A DNA stretch of 64,000 nt from Mucilaginibacter sp. Bleaf8 (GCF_018390515.1 NZ_JAHBBK010000004.1:1-64000), one strand, 5' to 3'. Counted from the stretch's first letter, positions 33,856-42,454 are shown. Made by a program: numbers and translations. The notes: generated from the letters alone by a model not told the origin.

Positions 33856-34620
33856 ATGGCACCACAGCAATTTAAAACCGTTACTTTACTGGTTACCCAT
33901 TATAACCGCAGCCAATCTTTAGAGCGCTTGTTACAAGCATTTCAAAAGCAACAGATATTGTTCGGCGATATTGTTGTATCGGATGATGGCAGCAGGCCCG
34001 AGCATTTGGAGGAGTTGAAGCGCATACAACACCAGTTTGGTTTCAGGCTCATTACTACGCCGGTTAATAAAGGGTTAGGCAATAATATCAACAAAGGTCA
34101 GGATGCCGTAAAAACGCCTTACACCCTTTATGTGCAGGAAGACTTTGACCCTAAGCCAGGTTATGGTAAGCACCTGAGAGACGCAATTTCTATTATGGAT
34201 GAGCGTGCCGATATTGATCTGGTTCGTTTTTATGCTTATTTTAAATACCCGTACCTAAAACCTTACCGCGATGGCTTTTCAGAAATGATTTTCAGGATAT
34301 GGTATCCCGGCTATCGAAAGTTCCATTCCTACAGCGACCATCCGCACCTGCGCCGAACTGCTTTCTTTGAAAAGTTTGGCCGCTACCCGGAGGGATTGAA
34401 GGGCGACCGTACGGAATTTTTAATGGCTATCTCTTTTCTGAAAAAGAAAGGTAAGGGAATGTTCTATGAAGATTATAAAGGCTTGTTTGATCAGGTAAAC
34501 TCTGAAGACGAACCAAGCACCATGAAACGTAGTGATTTACGCCAAAGTAATAATCCACTTATTGGTTTGGCGCGTGCGGTTTACCGCAATGTTAAACATA
34601 CTTGGGAGGTTCTGTTTTAA
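33856..34620 (+). CDS. Family 2 glycosyltransferase, copy 2 of a tandem pair
   Basis: 254 residues, clearly duplicated from the preceding gene, with the same order of motifs (TLLVTHYNRSQSLERLLQAF, VVSDDGSRPEHLEELK, NKGLGNNINKGQDAVKT, VQEDFDPK). Differences cluster in the middle (HLNPFYTNHIKF in copy 1 versus RIWYPGYRKFHS here) and the C-terminus, which fits a change of acceptor after duplication. 27 bases separate the genes. Followed by a strong terminator. Confidence 0.85.
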   Translation: MAPQQFKTVTLLVTHYNRSQSLERLLQAFQKQQILFGDIVVSDDGSRPEHLEELKRIQHQFGFRLITTPVNKGLGNNINKGQDAVKTPYTLYVQEDFDPKPGYGKHLRDAISIMDERADIDLVRFYAYFKYPYLKPYRDGFSEMIFRIWYPGYRKFHSYSDHPHLRRTAFFEKFGRYPEGLKGDRTEFLMAISFLKKKGKGMFYEDYKGLFDQVNSEDEPSTMKRSDLRQSNNPLIGLARAVYRNVKHTWEVLF

Positions 34621-34640
34621 TACGGAAACTTGTCACTAAG

Positions 34641-34686
34641 ATAAAATAAGAAAGCCAATCCTGATCAATTGGCTTTCTTATTTTAT
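34641..34686. terminator. Bidirectional terminator between the glycosyltransferase pair and ilvA
   Basis: Perfect 19-base inverted repeat, 34641-34659 and 34668-34686, core AAGAAAGCCAAT/ATTGGCTTTCTT, with A/T-rich ends so it works both ways. Its right arm covers the ilvA stop codon (34683-34685). Confidence 0.85.
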
Positions 34687-35933
34687 ACCAGATACTCAAA
34701 CAGTGTTTGATCCCGGTTTATCTCTATCACATCAAAGCGATGGGCTTCCATGCGCTGCATCAGGGCCGGATAATCATCAGCCGATTTTAGCTCGATGCCC
34801 ACCAGTGCAGGGCCACGCTCTCGTTCGGTTTTTTTAATAAACTCAAAACGGGTAATATCATCATGCGGGCCTAATACGCTGCTTACAAATAGTTTTAAAG
34901 CACCTGGGCGTTGCGGGAAACGAACAATGAAGTAATGTTTCAGACCTTCGTACAACAACGATTGCTCTTTGATCTCGCCCATGCGGTCGATATCATTGTT
35001 ACCACCGCTAATAACGCAAACTACCTTTTTACCCTTAATCTGCTCTTTAACCAAATCCAGTGCTGCCACGGATAGTGCGCCGGCTGGCTCAACTACAATA
35101 GCATCCTCATTGTATAATTTAAGGATAGTAGTACAAACCTTGCCTTCGGGTACTGATAACATTTCATCAAGTATCTCACTGCAAATTTGGTAAGTAAGCT
35201 GGCCTACCCGTTTTACGGCAGCACCATCCACAAAGCGGTTTATTTGCGATAGGGTATACGGCTGGCCGCGGCGTATAGCTTCCACCATAGAAGGTGCACC
35301 CTCCGGTTCAATACCTACTAACTTAATACCCGCATTGATTTGCTTTAAGTAAGTGCCGGTTCCGGCAGCTAAGCCGCCACCGCCTACCGGCATTAGTACC
35401 ACCTCGGCCTCAGGCAAATCCTCCAGTATTTCCATACCTACGGTTCCCTGTCCTTCCATAATACGGTAATTATCGAACGGTGGTATAAAGGTCATTTCAT
35501 GCGCTTCGGTATAAGCCAAGGCTTCTTGCAGGCAATCATCGAACGTATCGCCGGTAAGTACAATTTCCACAAAGCCGTTGCCGAACATCTGTGTTTGCTT
35601 AACCTTTTGCTTAGGCGTAATCTCGGGCATAAAAATAACGCCTTTAATACCCAGCCTGCGGCACGAAAAAGCTACACCCTGTGCATGATTGCCCGCACTG
35701 GCACAAACCACGCCGCGTTGCCGCTGCTGTTCATCCAGCTGACTAATCATGTTGTAAGCGCCGCGCAGTTTGTAACTGCGTACCACTTGCAGGTCTTCGC
35801 GCTTTAAGTATACTTCGCACTCGTATTTGTCTGACAGTCCCTGGTTAAATTCCAGTGGGGTACGGCGAACCACCCCGCTCAAACGTTCCTGGGCTGATGC
35901 AAAATCGAGCTGCATATTGGTTTCAGTATCCAT
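34683..35933 (-). CDS. ilvA: Threonine dehydratase (deaminase) IlvA
   Basis: Makes 2-oxobutanoate from threonine, the entry to isoleucine synthesis. 416 residues, with one regulatory ACT-like domain, unlike the two in the 514-residue E. coli enzyme. PLP lysine in VVRSYKLRGAYN, glycine loop PVGGGGLAAG, CASAGNHAQGVAF. The C-terminal 80 residues (YFIVRFPQRPGALKLFVSSVL) form the regulatory part. Last gene of the ilv/leu operon, 3 bases after leuA. Confidence 0.95.
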   Translation of the reverse strand: MDTETNMQLDFASAQERLSGVVRRTPLEFNQGLSDKYECEVYLKREDLQVVRSYKLRGAYNMISQLDEQQRQRGVVCASAGNHAQGVAFSCRRLGIKGVIFMPEITPKQKVKQTQMFGNGFVEIVLTGDTFDDCLQEALAYTEAHEMTFIPPFDNYRIMEGQGTVGMEILEDLPEAEVVLMPVGGGGLAAGTGTYLKQINAGIKLVGIEPEGAPSMVEAIRRGQPYTLSQINRFVDGAAVKRVGQLTYQICSEILDEMLSVPEGKVCTTILKLYNEDAIVVEPAGALSVAALDLVKEQIKGKKVVCVISGGNNDIDRMGEIKEQSLLYEGLKHYFIVRFPQRPGALKLFVSSVLGPHDDITRFEFIKKTERERGPALVGIELKSADDYPALMQRMEAHRFDVIEINRDQTLFEYLV

Positions 35934-35936
35934 CTA

Positions 35937-37103
35937 TTATTGTTTTACCAAACGATAGGCTACCAAACCGAGCAAATCGTTATCATCAATGTTCAGTTTG
36001 CTATCGGCCAGTTTTAAAAATTCCTGGTAAACGGTAGCCAGCTCTTCTTTTTCCAAGCTATGGCCTAAACGCTCCATATGGTATTTTAAGGCATGGCGGC
36101 CGCTGCGTGCCGTAAGCACAATGCTGGCGCTCGGGAAGCCCACATCTTCAGGGCGTATAATTTCATAGTTTTCCCGGTTTTTCAGGAAACCATCTTGGTG
36201 TATTCCCGAGCTGTGCGCAAAAGCATTGCTGCCCACAATAGCTTTATTGGGTTGTACCGGCATGCGCATTTGAGTGCTTATCATGCGGCTCAATTCATAA
36301 AAGCTTTGGGTATTGATATTGGTATGCAAGCCTAAGGTCTGGTGCGTTCTTAAAATCATCACCACTTCTTCGATAGAAGTATTGCCAGCACGTTCGCCAA
36401 TGCCGTTGATGGTACCTTCAATCTGGCGGGCGCCGTTTTGTAAACCGGCAATAGAGTTGGCCGTAGCCAGCCCCAAATCATTATGGCAGTGAACGGAGAT
36501 AATGGCTTGATCAATGTTCTTTACATTCTCTTTCAGAAAGCGAATCTTGCTGCCATACTGGTCAGGCAGGCAGTAGCCATTGGTATCAGGGATATTAACT
36601 ACGGTAGCGCCGGCTGCAATAACGGCTTCTACCATCTTGGCTAAAAACTCAATATCTGCACGACCGGCGTCTTCAGCATAAAACTCAATATCTTCTACCG
36701 ATTTTTTAGCGTATTTAACAGCCTCAACCGCACGTTCTAAAATATCCTCACGGGTGCTGTTGAATTTATGCTTGATGTGCATATCCGATGCACCAATACC
36801 GGTATGGATACGCGGATGTTTGGCGTATTGCAAGGCTTCAACAGCAGCATCAATATCGCCTTTATGGGCGCGGGTAAGGGCACATACGGTCGGGTTTTTT
36901 ACGGCTTTGGAAATTTCCACAACACTTTGGAAATCGCCGGGGCTTGATACCGGGAAACCGGCCTCAATAATGTCAACGCCCAGCGCTTCCAGTTCGCGCG
37001 CTATTTCAATCTTTTCAGGCGTGGTTAACTGGCAGCCCGGTACCTGCTCACCATCACGCAGGGTGGTGTCAAATACATATACTCGGTTTGGATCGTGTAA
37101 CAT
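35937..37103 (-). CDS. leuA: 2-isopropylmalate synthase LeuA, without the C-terminal regulatory domain
   Basis: 388 residues. Catalytic TIM barrel with VFDTTLRDGEQVPG, HCHNDLGLATANSIAGL and GIGERAGNTSIEEVVM, followed by the linker (SGIHQDGFLK, LTARSGRHALKYHMERLG). It stops where the family's C-terminal LeuA dimer/leucine-binding domain (about 120-130 residues) would begin; E. coli LeuA has 523. The end is a clean stop next to ilvA. The sequence reads as intact, so this is a short form rather than a frameshift. Homocitrate synthase is a less likely alternative, excluded by the leuBCD context. Confidence 0.92.
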   Translation of the reverse strand: MLHDPNRVYVFDTTLRDGEQVPGCQLTTPEKIEIARELEALGVDIIEAGFPVSSPGDFQSVVEISKAVKNPTVCALTRAHKGDIDAAVEALQYAKHPRIHTGIGASDMHIKHKFNSTREDILERAVEAVKYAKKSVEDIEFYAEDAGRADIEFLAKMVEAVIAAGATVVNIPDTNGYCLPDQYGSKIRFLKENVKNIDQAIISVHCHNDLGLATANSIAGLQNGARQIEGTINGIGERAGNTSIEEVVMILRTHQTLGLHTNINTQSFYELSRMISTQMRMPVQPNKAIVGSNAFAHSSGIHQDGFLKNRENYEIIRPEDVGFPSASIVLTARSGRHALKYHMERLGHSLEKEELATVYQEFLKLADSKLNIDDNDLLGLVAYRLVKQ

Positions 37104-37130
37104 AATGCTTTGTGTGTTTTTTTGATTTTT

Positions 37131-37210
37131 AGTATCAAGTAACAGGTATCAAGTATCATGAATTGGCTGTATTTTTAAATCGTGATACTTGATACTAAGT
37201 ACTTGTTACT
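37131..37210. repeat. AGTATCAAGTA inverted repeat between leuA and the methyltransferase gene
   Basis: Arms 37131-37158 and 37183-37210 match at 23 of 28 positions when one is inverted, with direct repeats of AGTATCA inside each arm. The right arm covers the methyltransferase stop codon. No T run follows on the minus strand, so it is more likely a dispersed repeat than a terminator. Confidence 0.6.
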
Positions 37211-37964
37211 GCTCTTTAATCGCTATAAATCTTAATCTTTTATAATCAGCATACCATTGGCCGTTTTCATTGTAGTGTGGCTCCAGTATGGCTGTAATTT
37301 CTTGTAATAGTTGTGTTTGTTCGGCTTCAGGAATGCCGGTGAAATATTGCGAACCAAACATTTTGATCCATTTGGCTACGCCCTGGTCGCCATCCTGTAG
37401 CGGCGTTTTGCGGTCGAAATGGACAGCGAACGTTACCCGGAAACCGTGTTTCTCCAGGCGGCTGGTGTATTCGCCCAATGATGGGAAATACCAGATTTGC
37501 GTTTTAGCCTGTTCTGCATAGCCATGCTGTACCAATACCTGTTGGGTTGCTGCAATCAATTTGGCTACGTTGCCTTTGCCGCCCATTTCGGCCACAAAGC
37601 GGCCTCCGGGTTTCAGGGCATTATAAACAGATTGCATCATGCCGTCCTGATTATGGATCCAGTGCAGGGCCGCGTTTGAAAAGATGGCGTCATACTGCCC
37701 ATCTTCGCTGAAATTGCTGGCATCCGCAACCGCAAAATCAACGTCCGGATAGTTGACCTTGGCTTGCGCTATCATCTCGGGCGAGTAATCAGTGCCTTTT
37801 GCCAAGCCACCCTGATTTTGAATTTGCTGAGTAAGGTAACCTGTACCGCAGCCAATGTCTAATATCCTTTCGCCGGTTTTTACATCCAGCAGCTCCAGCA
37901 CATTCTCTCCAAACTGAAAAACAAAGGCATGTTTGTCATCATATAATTCCGCGTTCCATTTCAT
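37206..37964 (-). CDS. SAM-dependent methyltransferase (trans-aconitate 2-methyltransferase-like)
   Basis: 252 residues, Class I methyltransferase. SAM motif ILDIGCGTGYLTQQI (about 33-47), acidic motif GTDYSPEMI, then VAMADAS-like FAVADASNFS and FSNAALHWIHN; the latter pattern is seen in trans-aconitate methyltransferases. It sits between leuB and leuA in the operon although it is not a known leucine enzyme. Trans-aconitate or an isopropylmalate-like tricarboxylate could be a substrate, but this is a guess. Confidence 0.82.
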   Translation of the reverse strand: MKWNAELYDDKHAFVFQFGENVLELLDVKTGERILDIGCGTGYLTQQIQNQGGLAKGTDYSPEMIAQAKVNYPDVDFAVADASNFSEDGQYDAIFSNAALHWIHNQDGMMQSVYNALKPGGRFVAEMGGKGNVAKLIAATQQVLVQHGYAEQAKTQIWYFPSLGEYTSRLEKHGFRVTFAVHFDRKTPLQDGDQGVAKWIKMFGSQYFTGIPEAEQTQLLQEITAILEPHYNENGQWYADYKRLRFIAIKEQ

Positions 37965-38015
37965 GTTGTATTGTGGTTATAATGTGAGATAATGTGTTGA
38001 AGTTGCTATTTGTAA

Positions 38016-39110
38016 TTATGATAAAACGGGTTGCTGTAAATACTCCAGTACTTTTTGACCCATGGCATCGGTACCCAGTATTTTGCTTTGATCGGTGTTG
38101 GCATCAGCAATATCGCCGGTGCGGTAACCGTCTTTCAGAGCTTTGTCAATGGCGGAAGTGATGCGTTTAGCCTCATCTTGTAAGCCAAAGCTGATTTCGA
38201 GCATCAGTGCTACAGATAGGATAGAAGCCAACGGGTTTGCTTTATTCTGCCCGGCAATGTCATGTGCTGAACCGTGGATCGGCTCAAAAAAGCCTGTACC
38301 ATCGCCAATGGAAGCCGAGGCCAGCATACCCATAGAACCTGCAATCTGCGAAGCTTCATCGGTTAAAATATCACCGAACAGGTTAGCGGTTAATACCACA
38401 TCAAACTTTTTCGGGTTTTTAACCAGTTGCATAGCGGCATTGTCAATAAACATATGCTCAGTTTCAACATCTGGGTACTGCTTGGCCAGTTCCTGTACCA
38501 CCTCACGCCACAGGCGGGATGATTCAAGCACGTTGGCTTTATCTACCGAGCATAGGCGTTTGCTGCGTGCGCGGGCTGCCTCGAATGCTTTAGTAGCAAT
38601 GCGCTCCACCTCATAGCGGTGATAAATCATCAGGTCGGATGCGGTGTTGCGGTCTTCGCTACGGTTTTTCTCGCCAAAATAAACGTCGCCGGTCAATTCG
38701 CGGAAAAACAGGATGTCGGTACCACGTAATACTTCCGGTTTTAAGCTTGATGCATCCAGCAGCTCATCAAACAGCATGATTGGGCGCAGGTTGGCATACA
38801 AGCCCAACTCCTTGCGGATTTTTAACAAACCCTGCTCCGGACGAACCTTGGCTGATGGGTCATTATCGTATTTGGCATGGCCTACAGCACCAAACAATAT
38901 GGCATCGCTTGCTTTGGCTTTTTCCAGGGTTTCATCAGGCAACGGGTTACCGGTAGCTTCGATGGCTACGTGGCCCATTAGCGCCTCATCAAAAGTGAAT
39001 TCGTGTCCGTATTCGGTAGCTATCTGCTCTAAAACAGCTTTGCCCCAGGTTGTAACCTCGGGGCCAATGCCATCGCCAGGGATAACTAAAATATGCTTCT
39101 TAATACCCAT
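38016..39110 (-). CDS. leuB: 3-isopropylmalate dehydrogenase LeuB
   Basis: Oxidatively decarboxylates 3-isopropylmalate in leucine synthesis. 364 residues. HILVIPGDGIGPEV, LKIRKELGLYANLRPI, RELTGDVYFGEKNR, DKANVLESSRLWREVV, NLFGDILTDEASQIAGS and EPIHGSAHDIAGQNKANPLA are all present. The last two give the metal and NAD binding regions. Normal length and intact. Confidence 0.97.
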   Translation of the reverse strand: MGIKKHILVIPGDGIGPEVTTWGKAVLEQIATEYGHEFTFDEALMGHVAIEATGNPLPDETLEKAKASDAILFGAVGHAKYDNDPSAKVRPEQGLLKIRKELGLYANLRPIMLFDELLDASSLKPEVLRGTDILFFRELTGDVYFGEKNRSEDRNTASDLMIYHRYEVERIATKAFEAARARSKRLCSVDKANVLESSRLWREVVQELAKQYPDVETEHMFIDNAAMQLVKNPKKFDVVLTANLFGDILTDEASQIAGSMGMLASASIGDGTGFFEPIHGSAHDIAGQNKANPLASILSVALMLEISFGLQDEAKRITSAIDKALKDGYRTGDIADANTDQSKILGTDAMGQKVLEYLQQPVLS

Positions 39111-39131
39111 TTGTATGTTTTGTGATATACT

Positions 39132-39226
39132 GTCATGCTGAACTTGTTTCGGCTTCCCACATGCCGAGTAGTTAGTTCGCTTAGCATGTAAATGTCCTGA
39201 AGATGCTGAAACAAGTTCTGCATGAC
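39132..39226. repeat. GTCATGC inverted repeat between leuD and leuB
   Basis: Arms 39132-39153 and 39205-39226 match at 20 of 22 positions when one is inverted (core CTGAACTTGTTTC / GAAACAAGTT). The 51-base centre has a small hairpin CATGCCGAGTA...TTAGCATGT. It resembles a dispersed intergenic repeat, with a possible relative in the terminator at 4251-4310. Confidence 0.6.
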
Positions 39227-39235
39227 TGTTTATTA

Positions 39236-39832
39236 TTATAAAGGTTTATGTCCTTCGTATTCTTCTACCTGCTCACGGTTGCTTAATATGTAATCAATGT
39301 CGTCGTAACCGTTTAGCAGGCATGCTTTTTTATATGGATTGATTTCAAAGCTTTCCTGCTCGCCGGTGTTGGCTATTTTGATGAGCTGGTTTTCCAGATC
39401 AACCTCCACCTGGGTATTAGGATCGGTATAAACCGCATCAAAAATCTTTTTCAGAAAATCATCACTTACCTGGATAGGCAGTAGGCCGTTGTTGAGTGCA
39501 TTGCCTTTAAAAATATCAGCAAAAAAGCTGCTTACAACTACGTCAAACCCATAATCGGCTATGGCCCAGGCGGCGTGCTCACGGCTACTGCCGCAGCCAA
39601 AGTTTTTACCTGCCACCAGTATTTTACCGGCGTAAGTAGGGTTGTTCAATACAAAGTCCTGCTTGGGCTGGTTTTCATTGTCAAAGCGCCAGTCGCGAAA
39701 CAGGTTATTGCCAAAACCCTCGCGGGTAGTAGCCTTCAGAAACCTGGCCGGAATAATCTGGTCGGTATCAATATTTTCAATCGGCAGTGGTACTACCGGG
39801 GTTTGCAAGTGTTTAAATATCTTGGTTGCCAT
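39236..39832 (-). CDS. leuD: 3-isopropylmalate dehydratase small subunit LeuD
   Basis: 198 residues, swivel domain of isopropylmalate isomerase. DTDQIIPARFLK near the N-terminus, NFGCGSSREHAAWA substrate loop and NNGLLPIQV are conserved. Start ATG at 39832 overlaps the last base of the leuC stop, so LeuC and LeuD are made together. Confidence 0.96.
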   Translation of the reverse strand: MATKIFKHLQTPVVPLPIENIDTDQIIPARFLKATTREGFGNNLFRDWRFDNENQPKQDFVLNNPTYAGKILVAGKNFGCGSSREHAAWAIADYGFDVVVSSFFADIFKGNALNNGLLPIQVSDDFLKKIFDAVYTDPNTQVEVDLENQLIKIANTGEQESFEINPYKKACLLNGYDDIDYILSNREQVEEYEGHKPL

Positions 39833-41307
39833 TAGCCTACTAACTCCTCTTCTTGTAATAATTCTCTAATATCAGTTACCCGGCCGGTAATGGCTGCCGC
39901 CGCAGCGGTAAGCGGGCTAGCCAAAAAGGTACGTGAGTTTGGTCCCTGACGGCCTTCAAAGTTGCGGTTGGAGGTGGATACGCAGTATTTACCTGCTGGA
40001 ATCTTATCCTCATTCATACCCAGGCAAGCGCTGCATCCGGGCTCGCGTAGCGGAAAGCCAGCGGCTTCGAATATCTTGTCTAAACCCTCTTCAATGGCTT
40101 GCTTTTGTACTTGTTTGGAGCCTGGCACCACCCATACGGTTACGTTGTCGGCTTTGTGTTTGCCCTTAATAAAATCGGCTACCTGGCGTAAATCTTCAAT
40201 GCGTGAGTTGGTACAGCTGCCGATGAAAACATAATCAATAGGTTTACCCAGTAATGATTCGTCATCGTGCAGGCCCATATAGGTCAGGGCTTTGGCATAC
40301 GAGCCTTGCTCTTTTTGCTCAAAGCTTTCGGTTGCCGGTACGTGTTGTGTAACGCCAATACCCATACCCGGATTGGTTCCGTAGGTAATCATCGGCTCAA
40401 TATCTTCTGCATTAAAGCTTAAAACGCTGTCAAACTGTGCATCTTCGTCAGAATACAAAGTTTTCCAGTAAGCTAATGCTTTATCCCACTCTTCGCCTTT
40501 AGGGGCAAATTCGCGGCCTTTTACATATTCAAAAGTAGTTTCGTCGGGCGCAATTAAACCACCGCGGGCACCCATTTCAATGCTCATGTTGCAGATGGTC
40601 ATGCGGCCTTCCATGCTTAGCGAACGAATGGTGTCGCCGGCATATTCCACAAAGTACCCGGTACCGCCTGCGGCCGAGATTTGCGAGATAATGTACAGGA
40701 TGATGTCTTTAGCGCCTACGCCTTTTTGCAGCTGGCCGTTCACTTCAATCTTCATCCGTTTTGGGCGCTGTTGTAGCAGGCATTGGGTAGCCAGCACTTG
40801 TTCTACTTGTGAGGTGCCGATACCAAAGGCAATAGCGCCAAAAGCGCCGTGCGTTGAGGTATGGCTATCGCCACAAACATACGTACAGCCCGGACGGGTG
40901 ATGCCCAACTCGGGACCAATTACGTGTACGATGCCCTGATATTCGTGACCTAAGCCATAAAGTTCGATACCAAATTCTGCACAGTTTTTGGTTAGCATAT
41001 CTACCTGATAGCGTGAAAGCTCTTCTTTAATGGGCAGGTGCTGATCCCAGGTAGGTACGTTATGGTCGGCAGTGGCTACGGTTTGTTTCGGACGATAAAC
41101 CGGTAAACCACGCTGGCGCAGGCCGTCAAATGCCTGCGGACTGGTAACCTCGTGTATAAAATGTGTATCAATGTATAAAACATCCGGGAAGCCTTCTTTA
41201 CTGCTCACTACGTGTGCATCCCAAATCTTATCAAATAAAGTAGCCCCACTCCGGCCCTCCTTGGTAGGGAGGGAGGCAGGCGATTGTATATTATTATCAG
41301 TTGACAT
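39832..41307 (-). CDS. leuC: 3-isopropylmalate dehydratase large subunit LeuC with repeat-derived N-terminal extension
   Basis: 491 residues. Aconitase-type [4Fe-4S] enzyme with cluster cysteines in GSCTNSRIEDLRQ and CSACLGMNED, and FIHEVTSPQAFDGLR and YVCGDSHTSTHGAFGA. Typical LeuC starts near TLFDKIWDAHVV; here 21 extra residues precede it and residues 9-22 (SPASLPTKEGRSGA) are encoded by a CCCTCC/GGAGGG palindrome of the dispersed family. The frame is open through it. A start further down is not available before TLFDK, so the extension appears to be translated. Confidence 0.95.
   Translation of the reverse strand: MSTDNNIQSPASLPTKEGRSGATLFDKIWDAHVVSSKEGFPDVLYIDTHFIHEVTSPQAFDGLRQRGLPVYRPKQTVATADHNVPTWDQHLPIKEELSRYQVDMLTKNCAEFGIELYGLGHEYQGIVHVIGPELGITRPGCTYVCGDSHTSTHGAFGAIAFGIGTSQVEQVLATQCLLQQRPKRMKIEVNGQLQKGVGAKDIILYIISQISAAGGTGYFVEYAGDTIRSLSMEGRMTICNMSIEMGARGGLIAPDETTFEYVKGREFAPKGEEWDKALAYWKTLYSDEDAQFDSVLSFNAEDIEPMITYGTNPGMGIGVTQHVPATESFEQKEQGSYAKALTYMGLHDDESLLGKPIDYVFIGSCTNSRIEDLRQVADFIKGKHKADNVTVWVVPGSKQVQKQAIEEGLDKIFEAAGFPLREPGCSACLGMNEDKIPAGKYCVSTSNRNFEGRQGPNSRTFLASPLTAAAAAITGRVTDIRELLQEEELVG
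41242..41283. repeat. CCCTCC/GGAGGG palindrome inside the leuC coding sequence
   Basis: CCCTCC (41255-41260) pairs with GGAGGG (41268-41273), flanked by CCCACTCCGG and GAGGCAGGCG. Length about 40 bases, a multiple that keeps the leuC frame open (codons 9-22). Other members of the family lie outside genes. Confidence 0.65.
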
Positions 41308-41362
41308 CTTTATCGTTCTCTTCTATTAGTTCTTTTTACGCAAAAGCCGTAAACCAAAAAAG

Positions 41363-41395
41363 TCCTCCCCTTTAGGGGGAGGATTTAAGAGGGGC
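41363..41395. repeat. TCCTCCCC/GGGGGAGGA palindrome between ilvC and leuC
   Basis: TCCTCCCC (41363-41370) and GGGGGAGGA (41375-41383) form a stem, followed by TTTAAGAGGGGC that ends exactly at the ilvC stop codon (41396-41398). The layout GGATTTA(A/G)GAGGG is the same as in the copy before hemB. Confidence 0.65.
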
Positions 41396-42454
41396 TTATG
41401 CTTCTACTTCCTGGTTTTCCGGACGTAAGCTGCGTACAGTTTTGCCGGCTTGCCATAATTCGCTTTCGCGTAATTCTTTTAATTCTTCGTTCAATTTTTC
41501 GCGGTAATCAGGCTGGCTGTTGCTGTCAATTGAACGTTGAGATTCTTTACCGGTGGCCACGCTTTCGTATAATTCTTCAAATACTGGTTTAGTGGCATCA
41601 CGGAACTTTTTCCACCAGTCTAATGCGCCGCGTTGTGCGGTGGTAGAGCAGTTGGCGTACATCCAGTCCATGCCGTTTTCGGCAACCAATGGCATCAGTG
41701 ATTGGGTTAATTCTTCAACAGTTTCGTTGAAAGCTTCTGATGGAGTATGGCCTTTGCTGCGCAGTACATCATACTGAGCGGCAAAAATACCCTGGATACA
41801 ACCCATCAGCGTGCCACGCTCGCCGGTTAAATCGCTAAATACTTCTTTTTTGAAATCAGTTTCGAACAGGTAACCGCTACCTACGGCAATGCCTAAAGCA
41901 ATTACACGATCCCATGCTTTACCGGTTGCATCCTGGAAAATAGCGAAGCTGGAGTTTAAGCCACGGCCTTGTAAAAACATACGACGCAGTGAAGTACCAG
42001 AACCTTTAGGCGCTACCAAAAATACATCCACATCAGCAGGCGGAATGATGCCGGTTTGCTCGTTAAAAGTAATACCAAAGCCGTGAGAGAAATACAGGGC
42101 TTTACCTGGCGTTAAGTGTTTTTGTACAGTTGGCCACAATTCAATCTGGGCGGCATCGCTCAGCAGGTAACAAATAATGGTTCCTTTTTCCAGGGCTTCT
42201 TCAATCTCAAACAGAGTTTCGCCAGGTACAAAGCCATCTGCTACGGCTTTATCCCAAGTTTTTGAATTTTTACGCTGACCAACAATTACGTTGATACCGT
42301 TATCTTTTTGATTTAGCGCCTGGCCGGGACCCTGAACGCCGTAACCGATTACTGCTACCGTTTCATTTTTAAGCACTTCCTGTGCTTTTGATAAAGGAAA
42401 TTCTTCGCGGGTTACTACGTTTTCTTCAGTGCCGCCAAAATTTAGTTTTGCCAT
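41396..42454 (-). CDS. ilvC: Ketol-acid reductoisomerase IlvC
   Basis: 352 residues. Converts acetolactate and acetohydroxybutyrate to dihydroxy acids, with NAD(P)H and Mg. NAD(P) loop VAVIGYGVQGPGQALN then VIVGQRKNSKTWDKA; catalytic LSDAAQ, FSHGFGI, VFLVAPKGSG, and metal-binding DLTGERGTLMG and ELTQSLMP. The GVQGPGQ variant of the usual GSQGHA loop is found in the Bacteroidota type of the enzyme. Coenzyme preference cannot be read safely. Confidence 0.95.
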   Translation of the reverse strand: MAKLNFGGTEENVVTREEFPLSKAQEVLKNETVAVIGYGVQGPGQALNQKDNGINVIVGQRKNSKTWDKAVADGFVPGETLFEIEEALEKGTIICYLLSDAAQIELWPTVQKHLTPGKALYFSHGFGITFNEQTGIIPPADVDVFLVAPKGSGTSLRRMFLQGRGLNSSFAIFQDATGKAWDRVIALGIAVGSGYLFETDFKKEVFSDLTGERGTLMGCIQGIFAAQYDVLRSKGHTPSEAFNETVEELTQSLMPLVAENGMDWMYANCSTTAQRGALDWWKKFRDATKPVFEELYESVATGKESQRSIDSNSQPDYREKLNEELKELRESELWQAGKTVRSLRPENQEVEA

